Source: Cephalopachus bancanus
Lineage: Eukaryota > Chordata > Mammalia > Primates > Tarsiidae
Reading direction: 5' to 3'
Length of the DNA stretch: 64,000 nt
Assembly: GCA_027257055.1 (NCBI GenBank)
Contig: JAPVLO010000987.1
Coordinates: forward strand, 124,001 to 188,000
Shown here in pieces: positions 10,467 to 23,339 of this stretch. Each line of letters starts with the position of its first letter. Within the stretch, counting starts at the first letter, position 1. The notes beneath the pieces were generated by a model. That model saw only the letters and a program-made list of their open reading frames with translations, was not told where the DNA came from and did no database searches. Made by a program: the position numbers and the translations under genes.

Positions 10467-11933
10467 ATACTTTTAAAAAATATTTTGTCATTTTTTGGTT
10501 AAATCTGCCCCATTGGGTATAACTGTCTTTCATGCAAGAATTTTCTCTCCTTTTTCATAGATCCTGCACCTGGGTCCTACGTGTTACATATGTGGTGGTG
10601 GTGATAAGAAATTAATGATTAAAAACCAGCACAACACTCAAAGAAGTAAGTCATGTGTTGAATATAGAGTAAGAGTGAAGGACAGGGAGTTAAGCTGGAC
10701 CCAAAAAAATGGGTATAAATGTAAATTGAGTCAACCTAGTTGAACTCATATGGCAATAAGATGTACTGTAGAGGAATGGAACTATAGATGTACTATAGAG
10801 GAATGGAACAAGTCTCATCCTTTACATTGATAGACAATTGCCACCTCCTAAAATTATTACAGGGGATTAATAATCAAGCTATATACTCCAGTGTTGCAGT
10901 TGATTGTGGTACTCATCGCCTCCGTTTCTCATAAACCGCTTCACAGTTGCCCCTAGGTTAAAGCAGTGTTTATAACTTTAGACTTCCCACCTCAAGGTGT
11001 TTGAGCCCTGTGTGTGTGTGTGTGTGTGTTCACACACATTACACATATACTGTATGTATATCTCTTTAATTTGAAAACACTGAAAACTATTTCAGAAAGA
11101 TTATGCTACTAACTAGTATTTTAAGCTGATGATTTTATTAGAGTTTTGCTTTTCCTCTTTAATTTGGTCCTTTCTATTTTTCAGTTTTGCTTTGTAAACA
11201 CTCTAATATAAACATGCTTTTCTATCTCGTCTGTATAGTTATATTCCCAGATTAGATGTGACACTTCACATTATTAAAAAGTCCTTGCTCATTATTTTTA
11301 TATCTACCTTTGTATGTCCCAGAAGCATTTTAGTAATGTTCAAACTCTAGACTAATTCTTTAAGCAGAAGAATAATGACAGTTCACTAAACAATTCAGAG
11401 CCAGTAAATCTCACTGAGAACAAACAATTCAAGTTCAAAATTATGGGAATTTCAAGAGTTAATACAGAGGACCATGATTATCTTTGGATAAAAATTCAGA
11501 TTAATTAAAAAGCTAAAAATAGTTCATCCTTATTGTAATTTATTGTTAACATACATTAGTGTTAAACAATGTCTATTAAAAACATATCTTAACAAGTGCA
11601 TAAAAATAGGTTGTTTAACTAGAATGTATGCAGATTTAACTAAAAAAATAGCATGAATTAATAATAACAAATGACTATATTCAAACGTAAAAGTATTTCA
11701 AATATTTATATAGACAATCAACAAAATAATGTAATTGCCTGCTATTATAATTTCCATACAGTTACAAGTACTATTGGTAGGTGATCAAGTATGATTAATA
11801 TTTACTTAGTGCTGAGATACTAGATTTGATACAAATATATTTTAACACCATTTCACAGATTTCAGTGTCCCAGTAATACAAGTATAGCTTCTATCAGTCA
11901 GTAACTCTGTATTTAAAACTAGACCTTAAGTTG
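10467..11933. other. Unique sequence with a short TG microsatellite
   Basis: A TG run of about 10 units lies at 11009-11029, followed by CA-rich sequence. The rest is AT-rich with no gene or classified repeat. Confidence 0.4.
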
Positions 11934-12108
11934 TGCACAATGGCATGTGCCTCTAGTTCTAGATACTCAGAAGGCTGAGGCAAGAGGATCACTTTAACTG
12001 CATAGTTCCAGGCTGCAGTAAGCTATGATTACACCACTGCACTCTAACTTTCCCAACAGAGCAAACCCCGGTCTCAAAATAAAATAAAATAAATGTAAAA
12101 AATTAAAT
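11934..12108 (+). mobile_element. Alu right-monomer-like element (FRAM-like)
   Basis: Only one 7SL-derived monomer is present: a GGCATGTGCCTCTAG start, GGCTGCAGTAAGCTATGATT, then the terminal CACTGCACTC and an AAAAT-unit tail. No left monomer precedes it. This fits a fossil free right Alu monomer, though a 5'-truncated old dimer is also possible. Confidence 0.8.
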
Positions 12109-12339
12109 AAACAAATAAAATAAAACTATTTTGCCAACAAACATATAATATAAATGTCAGTACATTACTTTGTTTAGTAAAATATGTTTTCTCTGATATA
12201 ATTTAATATCCAATTTTGTTGTATTTGTATTCCCCCTGCTATATTTTGACATAATTAGAAAAATGTACTTCATGGATTATTTCAAAATTTAAAAAAAATT
12301 ACATAACTAAGTTTTAAACTTTGAAATGCTTGTCTTAGA

Positions 12340-12470
12340 ATTTAGGCATCAAATTCAAGAGGTGGAATTTCTGACAGATCTGAATTCCAATCTCAGTTAG
12401 AATACTTAATGGACAAGCTACTTACATGCCTTAGTTTACTTTCTTGAGATATAATACTTTGTAGAGTAAT
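12340..12470 (+). mobile_element. MIR SINE relic
   Basis: The order of the MIR core is visible: a GAATTCCAATCTCAG block, then an ACAAGCTACTTA block, then CTTAGTTTACTTTCTTGAG, corresponding to the tRNA-derived and conserved core parts of MIR. It is highly diverged, as expected for a mammal-wide element. Confidence 0.6.
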
Positions 12471-13291
12471 ATGGTACAAAGGTGAAATTGGGATGGAGCT
12501 AAATCACACACTATCTCTCCAAAATATCCTAAACAAAATTATGTGGTGACAGCACAATAGAAGCATGATGAAATGGACATATTTATGATTTTTTTTAAAG
12601 TATCAATTTCAACTGAAACAAATCACCTGTGGAGCTAACAGAGGACACCTCACTGTTATTGATACCTACAAAAGGTCTTTAATAAAACATGTGCTGCTTT
12701 GAATTCTGTGTCCAACAGAAGATCCCCATACTGAAGAACATTTACAAGTGAAAATGCGTGGATATTCTCTTTTACTTAAGAGAGAAACAGGAAGTTTTGG
12801 AGACGTGCTAAGGACTTCTAATTACATTTCCATCCACCACAGATGCTAGTTGTGATATATAAGAAACTTCTAAGAATTCTTATATAGTCTCTATACAGGG
12901 ATATATCAAAGTGGGAAAATTGTGTTTCCTCTCTTGTGAAAGGTGCTTGGTTAATCAAGAGACAAATGAAATTAAGGAAATGAACACCTGACTGTTCTAA
13001 TAGAACTGAAATTTATTTTTTCATGTTGACTTGGAGAATAATCTGAAATTTGGGGAAATTCAGTCTCTGTGATATACTCCCTAAATAAGTGGCAGTAATA
13101 ATAAATATGGTATATTCAACCATTTAGCTGCTTGACCAGAGCCAAAATACCTTGCTGAGAACTACATAGAGAGTAGATTGAGTTCAATTTACTCCTTACC
13201 TTTGTCTCCTATTCATTCCCCTGAATCTCTGTAATTTCAGGCTAAATAAACTATGAATTAGCACTTGAACCTTAGCTCAGATGGGGAAGCA
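12471..13291. other. Unclassified sequence
   Basis: Mixed-composition sequence that may contain a decayed interspersed repeat, but I cannot assign one. No convincing reading frame. Confidence 0.3.
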
Positions 13292-13400
13292 GAAGAGGAG
13301 GAGGAGGAGGAGGAATGGAAGAGGAAAAAGGAGAAGGAGGAAAGGAAGGAAGGAAGGAAGGAAGGAAGGAAGGAAGGAAGGAAGGAAGGAAAGAAGGAAG
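13292..13400. repeat. GAG/GGAA purine microsatellite
   Basis: GAG triplets (13294-13313) pass through a purine stretch into a GGAA tetranucleotide run of about 14 units (13342-13398). Nearly every base on this strand is a purine. The serine/phenylalanine-rich frame on the other strand is a by-product of the repeat. Confidence 0.95.
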
Positions 13401-14160
13401 AAAAGCTCAGATGAAGTGAAAAGGGGACTAAAGGGAAGTCATACACTTTCACAAAAATAAGATAGTCTGAGCAGAGAATGTGTTGCTAGGAGCTCAGTTG
13501 AACTGGGGGTGGCGGGGGAAGAGAGTACTGCTCCCTTTTCCATTTCACCCGATGAAACAATGCATCAGTCAATGGCCAGGTGGGTCAGCTCAAACACTGA
13601 AATCATCTTAATGTTGTGGGACTCAAACAATTTTATAGGCCCTGGGATCTGGGAGCAGGAGAAGAGGAGGGATTAGGAGTTTTAAAAAGTACTGAATACT
13701 GACAGGGAAGAAAAAGTCTCCTTAAGTTCCCTTATTTCTTCCTCCTTACTCCATCCCTCAAAAGGAACCATGAACAGATGCACCTAAAGAGAACCTCTAC
13801 CCAAGACATCAGATAAATAGGAGTGAGGGCTTCTGGGATAGGAACGCAAATACATGAACTTGACTGGTCAAGGGTTCCCGCCTAAGACCTTGCCCAAACT
13901 CCTGTCAAAGTGTGCAATTCTCATGCTATAGACCAACACTGAGTATAGGGAAGCAGCATTCACCATGAGGCTCTCAGGTAGTATATTTGTAATTACCTAC
14001 AGTTCAGTCGAAAACATCAGACACAGTTTTTCACCAGAAGCTGAATTCCTCTTGAACCAAAACATGTCAGCAAATGAAAGAGTAACAGGCTGAAATTTTA
14101 TGTAAACAAACTGAAGAATTAATGAGTGAGTAAGTAGTTGAGAGAGACAGAGAGGAAGAA
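13401..14160. other. Unclassified block of more balanced composition
   Basis: Between 13480 and 13980 the GC content is visibly higher than in the flanks. I cannot place it in a repeat family. No long open frame and no clear splice pattern were found. Confidence 0.3.
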
Positions 14161-14200
14161 AAAAGGAAGGGAGGGAGGGAGGGAGGAAGGAAGGAAGAAA
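14161..14200. repeat. GGGA/GGAA purine microsatellite
   Basis: A short run of GGGA then GGAA tetranucleotides, again all purine on the forward strand. Confidence 0.9.
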
Positions 14201-16541
14201 ATCTGATATGAAAATAAAGTTAAAAAGTTATTTAGAGTATTTTATGTCATGGAACATTAAAATATAAACATGATAAGTTAAAATCACACTCAAAATAGTA
14301 GGTAAAAATGTCAGAAGACTGAAAAAAGACATAAATATTGTTTGCTTAATAAGTTTTCTTAATTTTTTCTCTAACTTCCATACACTGAGATGCAAATTAA
14401 TATTTCCTATTACTCTGAGTTGAATTAATTTAGGAAGAAAGGGATTCTAACCTAAAGATATAAGTTAAGGACAAAATTAAATCTTTCTATTGATGGTAAA
14501 TATATTATAGATGTCAAGTATCAGAACTAGAGGAAATGACATATTTGACAAACTCACAAAAATTCCAAAGTAAGTATAATTGTGGAAACTGATGAAGAGA
14601 ACATATAAATAAAACAGAAAAAATATTTGAAGATACAAGAAAACAAAATCAATGTTATGAAATAAACATTTTTTTCTAGAACAAAAGTTTCAGAACATAA
14701 AATACAAGGTGCATATGTGCATATGAAGAGAAGATAATAAATGGCTACAGATAAGCATATATATATGCAGTTAGGCAATAAGTAGATTAAGAAAAGTTAA
14801 TTATGCATTTAATAAGAAGATAAAGATATGGGCCTCGGGCTTACACACAGCATAATTCACTCCTGAGGAGAGAACATGTAGCCATCTGTAAAAATGTCAA
14901 GGGTTCCTGTGATCCAATGATATTTTATCCAAATGTGAAGTTATTCAATTAGAGAGGAAGCATAATTTTTAAAATATGAAACAGTCATGAGAAAAAAAAT
15001 CAATTCATTTCAATTATTTGGTAAATAAGTAAAATTAATCCAAAAGGGATTTTAAGAAAGTCTCAACATTTATTCTACTGAATGTTGTAATATAAATGTA
15101 CATATCAATGCAAAAAACATATAATAAAATAATTTGAACTGATTCCTTATTACTAAAGTAAATAAAACTAGCACTTCAATACTTGCCAACATTTCTGTCA
15201 ATGAACAACCTAATTCCTGATAATAACTGAATGATACCAATCTCTTAATATTGTATATAATCTATTTTTTCTTAACCACAGAGAACTGTCTTAGAATATA
15301 ATATCTCTCTAGGTAATAATTTTGCACTTTTCTGTATCATTTACATTCTACATAATAAGTATGTACATATTTCAAAGTAAAAACAAAGATACAAATATAT
15401 TGCTGCATGAAAAGAAAAAACATCATAATACTTACAACTTATGTTTAATATATATTATAAATAAGCACGCTTTTTGATATTAGAATCAGTTGTTTACAGA
15501 ACAATTTTATAAAGTGTTAAATTATCGTAAAAATGACAATTTATAAAATAATCCTATAAGTGAACATTCACTAGATATTTGTTTTAAAGCTGAGTTTTCT
15601 ATTATAATTAGTTCATGAACTGTGAGTAACCTAATTCTTATTGTATAAAATAAACTTCTAAGTTATAGTCATGATTTTCAGGTTTAACTTATAGTAAAAA
15701 TTTAAATTTATGATTTATTTTGAGAAAAAATATTAACATTGTTTATTTCAATATTTTACCATTATTCTACCATTACTTGGTATTGGTATATTGGTAAATA
15801 ATAGTCAAATATTACTTGCTATTATTCTATGCATTACTTGGCAGTGATATTTAATTAATTATATTAATATATTATTTGAAAATCAAACTAAGCTCACACC
15901 CATAATTTATTATTTAAGTAATATTTAACTAAAACATTAAAGTAGCAGTACAAGTGTCATACATTTAAGAAATACAATGTATACTTAGGAAACATTCAAT
16001 CCAATTTACAAAATTAGAAGTGCATAAGTGATATAGAAAGTGCTTTCAAGTTGTCAGTATGCCAAAAGATTAATAATATTTCCATATTTTATCAAGTAAA
16101 AAAGGAAAAAAATAATTAGAGAGAACAAAAAAAGAAACAGGAACACTAGGATAGAATATGTTACACTCTGGCATAAAAGACCTAAAACAGAATTTAATGT
16201 TTGCTCAAAGCACAAAAGTTATGTTATTTGAATCCACTTACTTATGAAAATGAAAATATGCCTATCTAGAAAGTTAAATCATGATTTAAGTATGTACTTT
16301 AAAGATTCAAGATTAGGAAAACAAATTTGTACAGTCAATAATATGTTTGAAATTCAGGCTTTATTATAATTTAAGCCACTTGAAAAATAAGACCCCCATT
16401 TTTAAAAATTCCAGTCTGAAGTAGGGTCTGAAAGTTTTCATCTGGGTTGCAGAAGCAGGACCATGTTTTCCAATGGTTCATGGGTCATGTGTGTCAGTGA
16501 CTGGTGAGAATAATTTTCATATATCATTTATGTGCCAGAAC
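14201..16541. other. AT-rich unique sequence
   Basis: About 2.3 kb of AT-rich sequence with no supported gene, RNA or repeat. Confidence 0.4.
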
Positions 16542-17470
16542 CTGCAAGGTGTTACAATTAAGTTCACAAACCCATCCTAGAAAAAGTACTACATACCTCA
16601 TTGCTGTATATCACTACTGTTGTCTTTGAAGTAATTCCCTTGGGAAACTGCACAGACATCAGCACCTATTTCACTCGTCAAATAAATTTTGGAACTCTTT
16701 TCCTGGAATGGTCATCAGAGCTGTCATCAGATTACACTTAAAGTCCTGAATGTCATCAAAATGTCTTCCTTTCAAGATTGCCTTTATCTTTGGGTAAAGA
16801 AAAAAGTCACTGAGGACCAGATCAGGTGAATAAGGAAGGCATTCCAATACTCATATTTGTTTACTGGCTAAAAACTCCCTCACAGACAGCGCTGTGTGAG
16901 CAGGTGCATTGCTGTGATACAAGAGCTCCTTTGTGACCATTTTTGCACAGACTTTTCTCATGCCAAGATATTCTGTTAAGATTTTCCTGTTTCCCTATCA
17001 ATGTTTATTTTGTCTGCCACACTTCTAACAGTGAGCAGATGATTTTGATGCACAATTTGACACATTTTTGAAATGCTTTCATCAGTTTTACTCATTACTG
17101 GATGCCTTGACCTTTCTTCATCAGTGACACTCCCCCCCCAGAAAAACGGTTAATCCATTTGTACACTGTCATCTTCTTCATGAATTTATCCTCATAAACT
17201 TGGACTAGCATGTCCCTGATTTCACTTCCACTCTTGCCAAGTTTAACAAGAAATTTAAAGTTTGTTCATTAATTCAAGTTCTAACATTCTTGTGACAGTA
17301 CACAAAAAATAGCAATCATGAGTGCCACTCAGCAAGACACTGCCACATGTCGACACAAACACAGCTGTGAGACACTGATATACCTAGGTTGTAAAAATAG
17401 GAAAAATCTTACTGACTTGTTTCTACAGTGCTGCCAATGAAAATTCATGGTGGCAATTGTCAGACCTTGT
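16542..17470 (-). mobile_element. Internally deleted mariner transposon with transposase remnants
   Basis: The two ends form imperfect inverted repeats: CTGCAAGGTGTTACAATT at the left, and CTACAAGGTCTGACAATT when the right end is reverse-complemented. The reverse strand encodes recognisable pieces of a mariner transposase. These are an N-terminal helix-turn-helix part (LVKLGKSGSEIRDMLVQVYED, about 17170-17260), a DEERSRHPVMSKTDE linker, a LGMRKVCAKMV segment near 16930-16980, and then directly a NAPAHTALSVREFL segment and YSPDLVLSDFFL. The jump from CAKMV to NAPAHT removes the part bearing the first catalytic aspartate. The second catalytic position reads HSN instead of HDN (codon at 16911-16913). 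The third aspartate is kept (16806-16808), with the D34D spacing preserved. Frameshifts and stops make it non-functional. At about 930 bp it is shorter than a typical 1.3 kb mariner. Confidence 0.88.
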
Positions 17471-17658
17471 AGGGCACACCCTAGATCTTATTTTCCATTT
17501 TGCAAAAACCATGTTTGGTCAACTATGAGGCTAAAACAAATGATACTATTCTAATATATGTATGCTCAATGGAACATACATATTTTTATGACATATGTGG
17601 CTCACTAATTCTTGCATAGAAAAAATCGACAATTTTCTTTAAAAGCAGATTGTTATTT

Positions 17659-17956
17659 TTTATTTTTTATTTTTTTTTGGGTTGTAGTCTCACTCTGTTG
17701 CCCAGACTGGAGTGCAGTGGCCGCTCCTGGCCACCGCAGCCTCGACCTGCTGGGCTCCAGCGATCCTTCTGCCTCAGCCTTCCAAGCAGCCAGAATTATA
17801 GGCATGCACTACCATGCCCAGTTTATTTTTTGATTTATTGTAGAGATGAGGTTTCGCCACCCAGGCGCGTCTCGAACCTGCGGGCTCAGGCAATCCACTC
17901 ACCTCAGCCTCCCAAAGGCGCAGGATTACAGGCTGAGCCACCGAGCCCGGCTTAAC
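17659..17956 (-). mobile_element. Young Alu SINE, reverse strand
   Basis: A full dimer in reverse with a T-rich tail at the left. A perfect 15-bp target-site duplication, AGCAGATTGTTATTT, lies at 17644-17658 and 17957-17971. The right-arm hairpin GTGGCC/GGCCAC is intact. The left-arm hairpin carries two substitutions. Confidence 0.96.
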
Positions 17957-17971
17957 AGCAGATTGTTATTT

Positions 17972-20606
17972 ATCAACAAAATCTGAAGAGTGCTTAGATT
18001 TTTCAATGTGAAAAAAAATCAGTATTTTTAGAATACAGATCAAACAGAGACTGATAAATTGATTCCAGTAGGAAAAAAAAAAAGTTGAGTTTTCCCCGCC
18101 TCTGGATTCTTTTTCTGTGCCTGTCAACAGAACACCTACCCTTACAAAGCCTACTATGATAAAAGACACGTTGTTTTACACTGTCTACCATGGATCAAAC
18201 CATAAAACATGAGAGAGTCTTTTAAAAGGTATTCTTTGATAAAGAGTGGGAAATCATTAACTATTAAATAAATCATGTGTCTCTGCTTTTCACAGGCTCT
18301 AGTGAAAAAGTTCCTCTTTTCATCAGAGGCAACTAGAGGAACATTCTTCCTATCCCACAACATGCTAGCAGAGACTGAGGAAGACTTGACTGTCTTGTAG
18401 ACAGTGGATAAATTTTTATGTAAAACTTATGGACCAACTTCTATAATAATTATTCACGAGTTTTACTTCTTTTATGCTGTTTCAGATGCATAATATATTG
18501 GCAACATTTCTGAAAGATAACACAGTGCCCAAATTATATACCGAATCAGTACAGTTGATTTACAAAAATAGTGTTTTGTAATTGTATACATTCATTGAAA
18601 AATTAACATGCTTTTTAAACATCTGCTAAAAACCTGAATGAAACTTATTACTAACTAGGAAAGATAAATTTTATATTTAAAAATATAAAAATGTTTAATA
18701 TGACATTGTGAAAAATTGAAGGAAAAAATAACATCATGAATAAGTAAATGTTTATGTATAAAAGGTGGATTTTTAAAATAACAAATGATATATTCTAGAG
18801 AATGAAGGGACTCTTTTCTTCTTATTTATCAAATCTTCGTATAATGCCAAGTTCTAATTATACCAGTAATGAGTTACCAATGCTCTTTAAATTATCTTTC
18901 CTAATGAATAATACAGCTCATAGATTTATGCTCTCGAAAAATCTGTCAATTACTTCACATTGTTCTCTCCTAGTTTTCACAAGTTCAGCAACTACTGCTA
19001 TTATATTTATGATTAATATATGTACAATATTTAACAATTTGAAAATCACTCATAAATATATGCACACAAATACACACATATGTATATACATACATAATTT
19101 ATACATTTGCAAACATATCTTAATCATACATAAATATATTGCAATTTAAAAATAAATTAAAAGCAATTAATAAAACCAATAAAAACTTTTGATATTATCC
19201 ATTGATTACACTATCCTGGACAAAAACTTGGACAAAAGTTTGATAGATCATTTTATATTTATTAATTAAGTGCAATATATAAATAAAGTAAATCTAGTTG
19301 CTGCTTTCATTATTAATAGCTTCCTGGGTTAATAAAGGAATTCAGGGAAGAGTGACTATATCTTCACCTTGATTTTTGACATCTCATCGAATGTTAATAC
19401 TTTCTGGAATAAAAAATATGTAACTTAAAATTATTTGATTAGATTGTTAGCCTTGAGATTTTCACAATAGAATGTTTGGATTTAGTCTAGATGAAATTCT
19501 GTTTGCCATTTCTAATTCTAAGGTAATGAGGCAGGTATAAATAAGAAGTATTTGCTCAATACATCTACATATTCCTGCAGTTAAGATAAGGATAACTATT
19601 ATAATGAATATTCTAATTACTTAATATAATTTGCTGAAGAATGTCAGAATGTCAATGGTCATATTAAAGTAAAAAAATGCTCTGGACTTGAAGTCATTAA
19701 TATCAGATTTAGTACTCAAGTTGATTAATCAGTGTCCATGTGAGTTTGGACAATTGAAAAACTAGAATTACCATACATCTTGGCAAAATTTTTACTTAAG
19801 GGTTACGTAGGTATTGTAAAGATAAAATGAGATAATATAAGAGTGATTGTCAAGTAAAGAAGTGCAAGAAAGAAAGTAAAACAATATTAACATGATTCAT
19901 ACAACTGTTTAAAATTGTCTGAGATAAAATTAATGCATAGATTAAAAAAAGAATAAAACATTAAGAATTCAAAATTTTAGCTCAATAAATGTGGAGTTTA
20001 GGTTTATTTTCTTTACTACTTCTAAAAATATTTTATACATATTTATTGTAATAATTCACTCATTTTAGAGTCAGTTTTTAGAAGTATAGATCATGCAGAC
20101 CGTAAGATACAGTATTATACAACACAAAGATATCTATTTTCCTATTTTAAAAACTTAAAACAACTCATGTATAATTTTTAATAATTTTATAGTTCAGTAT
20201 ATTTTACTGTTGAAACGTAAATTTGTTCTTACAAATTGCCTAACATCCTAATAATAATATTTGAAATTTGAAATATCTCTTGATGCTTTTTATATCCTGG
20301 AAATGTGTAGGAAACATAAATAACCATGGCTTCTGTGTTTGAGAAATTCAAATAGTGAATATTTAAAGCAGATACTTATATTTTAAAACCTAAGTTAAGT
20401 GCGAAAATGTAAAAAAGACTACTCAGAGTTAATTAGAAAGTCAAGCATATTTACAGTTAGTTGGACTAGGAGAATGTTTTCATTTTATTAATTTGTGTTT
20501 TTCCCAAGTAGTTTTATAAATTGTTATATTTATTAATTATTTAATATATGTTACTCAATAATATATGTAATCACACATATAACTGTGTAGGTATGTTTGT
20601 GCGTAT
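17972..20606. other. AT-rich unique sequence
   Basis: Over 2.6 kb without a recognisable repeat or gene. The longest open stretches, about 115 codons near 18802-19149, are isoleucine- and asparagine-rich with low-complexity ends, as expected by chance in AT-rich DNA. Confidence 0.4.
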
Positions 20607-20609
20607 AAT

Positions 20610-20640
<31 letters not shown>

Positions 20641-20642
20641 TT
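20607..20642. repeat. TG/TA compound microsatellite
   Basis: A (GT)n run passes directly into an (AT)n run. Confidence 0.95.
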
Positions 20643-20849
20643 ATACATATACAATGCATTGGTGTAAGAATAAAAGCAATCTCTGTGGTTTATAAATCTG
20701 TGCAATTTAAAATTATCTGGGATTGCCAACGTGGCCAAAACTTTCACAGATTTAAGTTTACAGTCATATTTGAGAATGAAGAATAAAAATCATTTAAAGA
20801 TTTTATTTCTTAAAATAGTTTATATGTATATATCTTTAAAAATGATTAA

Positions 20850-21085
20850 AATTCTTCACCCATAAGGAGATCCTAAACATTTACCATAATACTATAAGAA
20901 AGGGATTGGCAGTAGCTGGAAACTCTTGTGGGGGGGGTGGCAGGACTTGATCTCAAACCAGGTAAAGTGGTGGCCAAAGATAGACCCAAACGTTACCTGT
21001 ACAATGACTATTTATCTACCTAATCCCGAATTATGCCCCACACCTGTAAAATAGAATAAATTTTTTAAAAATTATTAAAATTCAA
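20850..21085 (+). mobile_element. 5'-truncated L1 3'UTR
   Basis: Starts near the end of L1 ORF2 and contains the 3'UTR word ATAATACTATAAGAAAGGGATTGGCAGTAG, in pieces shared with the L1 at 62160-62190, then ends in an A/T-rich tail. A G-rich stretch (GTGGGGGGGGTGG) at 20929-20941 marks the polypurine part of the 3'UTR. Confidence 0.85.
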
Positions 21086-21923
21086 CTGCATAAACAATAA
21101 CAACATTTATAGTAATAACACAATTGACTCATAATTTATTTGAAGTACTAAGAAGAACATGCATTTAAGGACAGTAATGCTATTCAAATATTTTATGCCA
21201 TGAAAACCAAACAACCAGAAAACATGGCTCAGCAGTCAACACAGATGCAGGTCTTGATTAACCCGCATGCTTGTTTAAGAACATACTTCTGCTTATGTTA
21301 ATAACTTTTTGTTGCATAACAAATTAGTAATGTCTCAATTATAAGAAGTGTGACTGTTCAACAAATTTAAAATCTAACTCTAAAATATCAATAGGTTTAA
21401 TAAAGCCCACCTGAAACATAAAAGAGAAATGGGTCTTGTATGTTATGGTATAAAAGAATTGCATATACACATTTTCTTTGTCTAGTTGCCTCTCTTCCTT
21501 AAAACTTGATTTCTTCATTGTCCAGTTTTTGCTATCCTTCAAGGACAAATTTTGTGAAACTATTTTCTGTCACTGTTTGTCCTCATCTAAGCACCTCCTT
21601 CCACAGAAAGGCAAGGTCTAGTCTTGGTGACAGAGCTTTTCTCTAGACAGCTCTAGAATGTTTACTAACATTGTAGAAAAAGATTACTCTTCAGATGATA
21701 TAATTTGATTTTCACAATTTTTTCTTCATTATGTTATATCTCAGTGTTATCAGATAACTTTTAGTAATTTTTTCATATATAAGAATAATATAAACTTATA
21801 TTTCCAAAATTATAGTAACCAAAATGAAATTTATTGCAGTATTTTATAAAATCTTTCCAGCAATGTAACTAAAACCTTTTCCCCTTAATCATAAAATATC
21901 TTGTATGTCAAAATATAATTTTT
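21086..21923. other. AT-rich unique sequence
   Basis: No supported feature. Confidence 0.4.
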
Positions 21924-21925
21924 AA

Positions 21926-22222
21926 GCCGGGCTCGGTGGCTTAGCCTGTAATCCTACACCTTTGGAAGGCTGAGGTGAGTGGATTGCCTGAACCCGCAGG
22001 TTCGAGACCCGCCTGGGGAGGTGAGACCTCATCTCTACAATAAATAAAAAAATTAGCCAGGTGTGGTAGCGCATGCCTGTAATTCCGGCTACTTGAAAGG
22101 CTGAGGCGGAAGGATCGCCGGAGCCCAGCAGGTCAAGGCTGCGGTGGCCGGGAGCTCCAATCTGGGTGACAGAGTCAGACTCGAACTCAAAACAAAACAA
22201 AACAAAACAAAACAAAAAACAC
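21926..22222 (+). mobile_element. Young Alu SINE with a deletion in the right arm
   Basis: A typical start GCCGGGCTCGGTGG. In the right monomer about 10 bases are missing after GGTGGCCGGGAGC, which removes the second half of the right-arm hairpin. The tail is ACAAA units. The left flank AAAATATAATTTTTA recurs on the right with its TA part expanded (about 22224-22246). Confidence 0.95.
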
Positions 22223-22246
22223 AAAAATATATATATATAATTTTTA

Positions 22247-22959
22247 TACATCTTTGTTAAAACTAACCTTCTATAAAACTTACAAATGAGTTAATATTTT
22301 CTAAAAATTTGTAATGTTATAATACTATTTGTAAATTCAGTGCATTTTATTGATGTTTTTAACACTTTTTTATTGATTTTGAAGATTTACATTTTTCAAA
22401 TTTAACTGCGGAATTAAACTTTTCACCTCCCTTATTTTATTAGTAGGTATCACCTAATACAGTTTATTAAGAAAAGAACATACTTATGAATATACATTTT
22501 ACATACATCTGTGCACATTTTATACAGTCACATGCACATATGCATCTAACCTTTTGATGTTAATAATCTGACTTTGCTAAATATGTCAATATTTTTTCCT
22601 TCTACAGTTTATCCTCATATAGCTAGATATGAGTAAGAGTAGTCAAGTTTATATTCTTATACACAATATACACAACTTATAACACATATATAAGTTAACT
22701 TTTACAATTGTTTAATTAAAAATTCATACTGTTAACAATGAATGTGTTGACTGATCCAATTACAACAGAATTTGTTTATTTCCTGTTTATGTCCGCAGAA
22801 AGATCAAATACTAAGTATTTGTACTGGTTTGGCTCATTGTGAACATAAGGAAAGCAAGATTCAACTCAAATTGACAAGCCACATATTATACTTTATAGTC
22901 AAATAACAGACTTCAAACAAATTAATTATTACTAACATCACATGTCTACTCTCTAAATT
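22247..22959. other. AT-rich unique sequence
   Basis: No supported feature. Confidence 0.4.
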
Positions 22960-23335
22960 GTATTAGATACTTTTTCTTAAACTTTTTATTTAGATATACT
23001 TTATAAATAATATAATGCACAGATACTAGATGTTAATTATATGGTTTAAAGAGTGTTGGACAACTGTACACACCCATGTAAACATAACCCCAACAAAAAT
23101 ACAAGATTTCGATTATATCAAAAATAATTATTTGAATCTTTTATTATTTCCCAAAAGCAAACACTTTTTAAAAAATTAATAAACTACTTCTTTAGTATAG
23201 TTTCATATTCACAACAAAATTGAGCAACATATACAAAGAGTTTTAAATACCTTTTAATCCTACATGCATCTTCTGTGGGTTTGACTGTTGTATAATAACA
23301 TGTATCTACCATTTTAATATCGTAAAAGTGTTGGC
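22960..23335 (-). mobile_element. Probable old L1M fragment
   Basis: Contains phrases typical of old L1 3' regions in reverse, such as TTCACAACAAAATTGAGCAACATA and ACACACCCATGTAAACATAACC. Divergence is high and the ends are unclear, so the class is plausible and the subfamily unknown. Confidence 0.4.
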
Positions 23336-23339
23336 ACTG

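Noticed and set aside
13258..13452. Ser/Phe/Pro-rich reverse frame
   Set aside because: It is the translation of the GGAA purine microsatellite.
18802..19149. 115-codon forward frame
   Set aside because: AT-rich composition, low-complexity end, no domain and no regulatory context.
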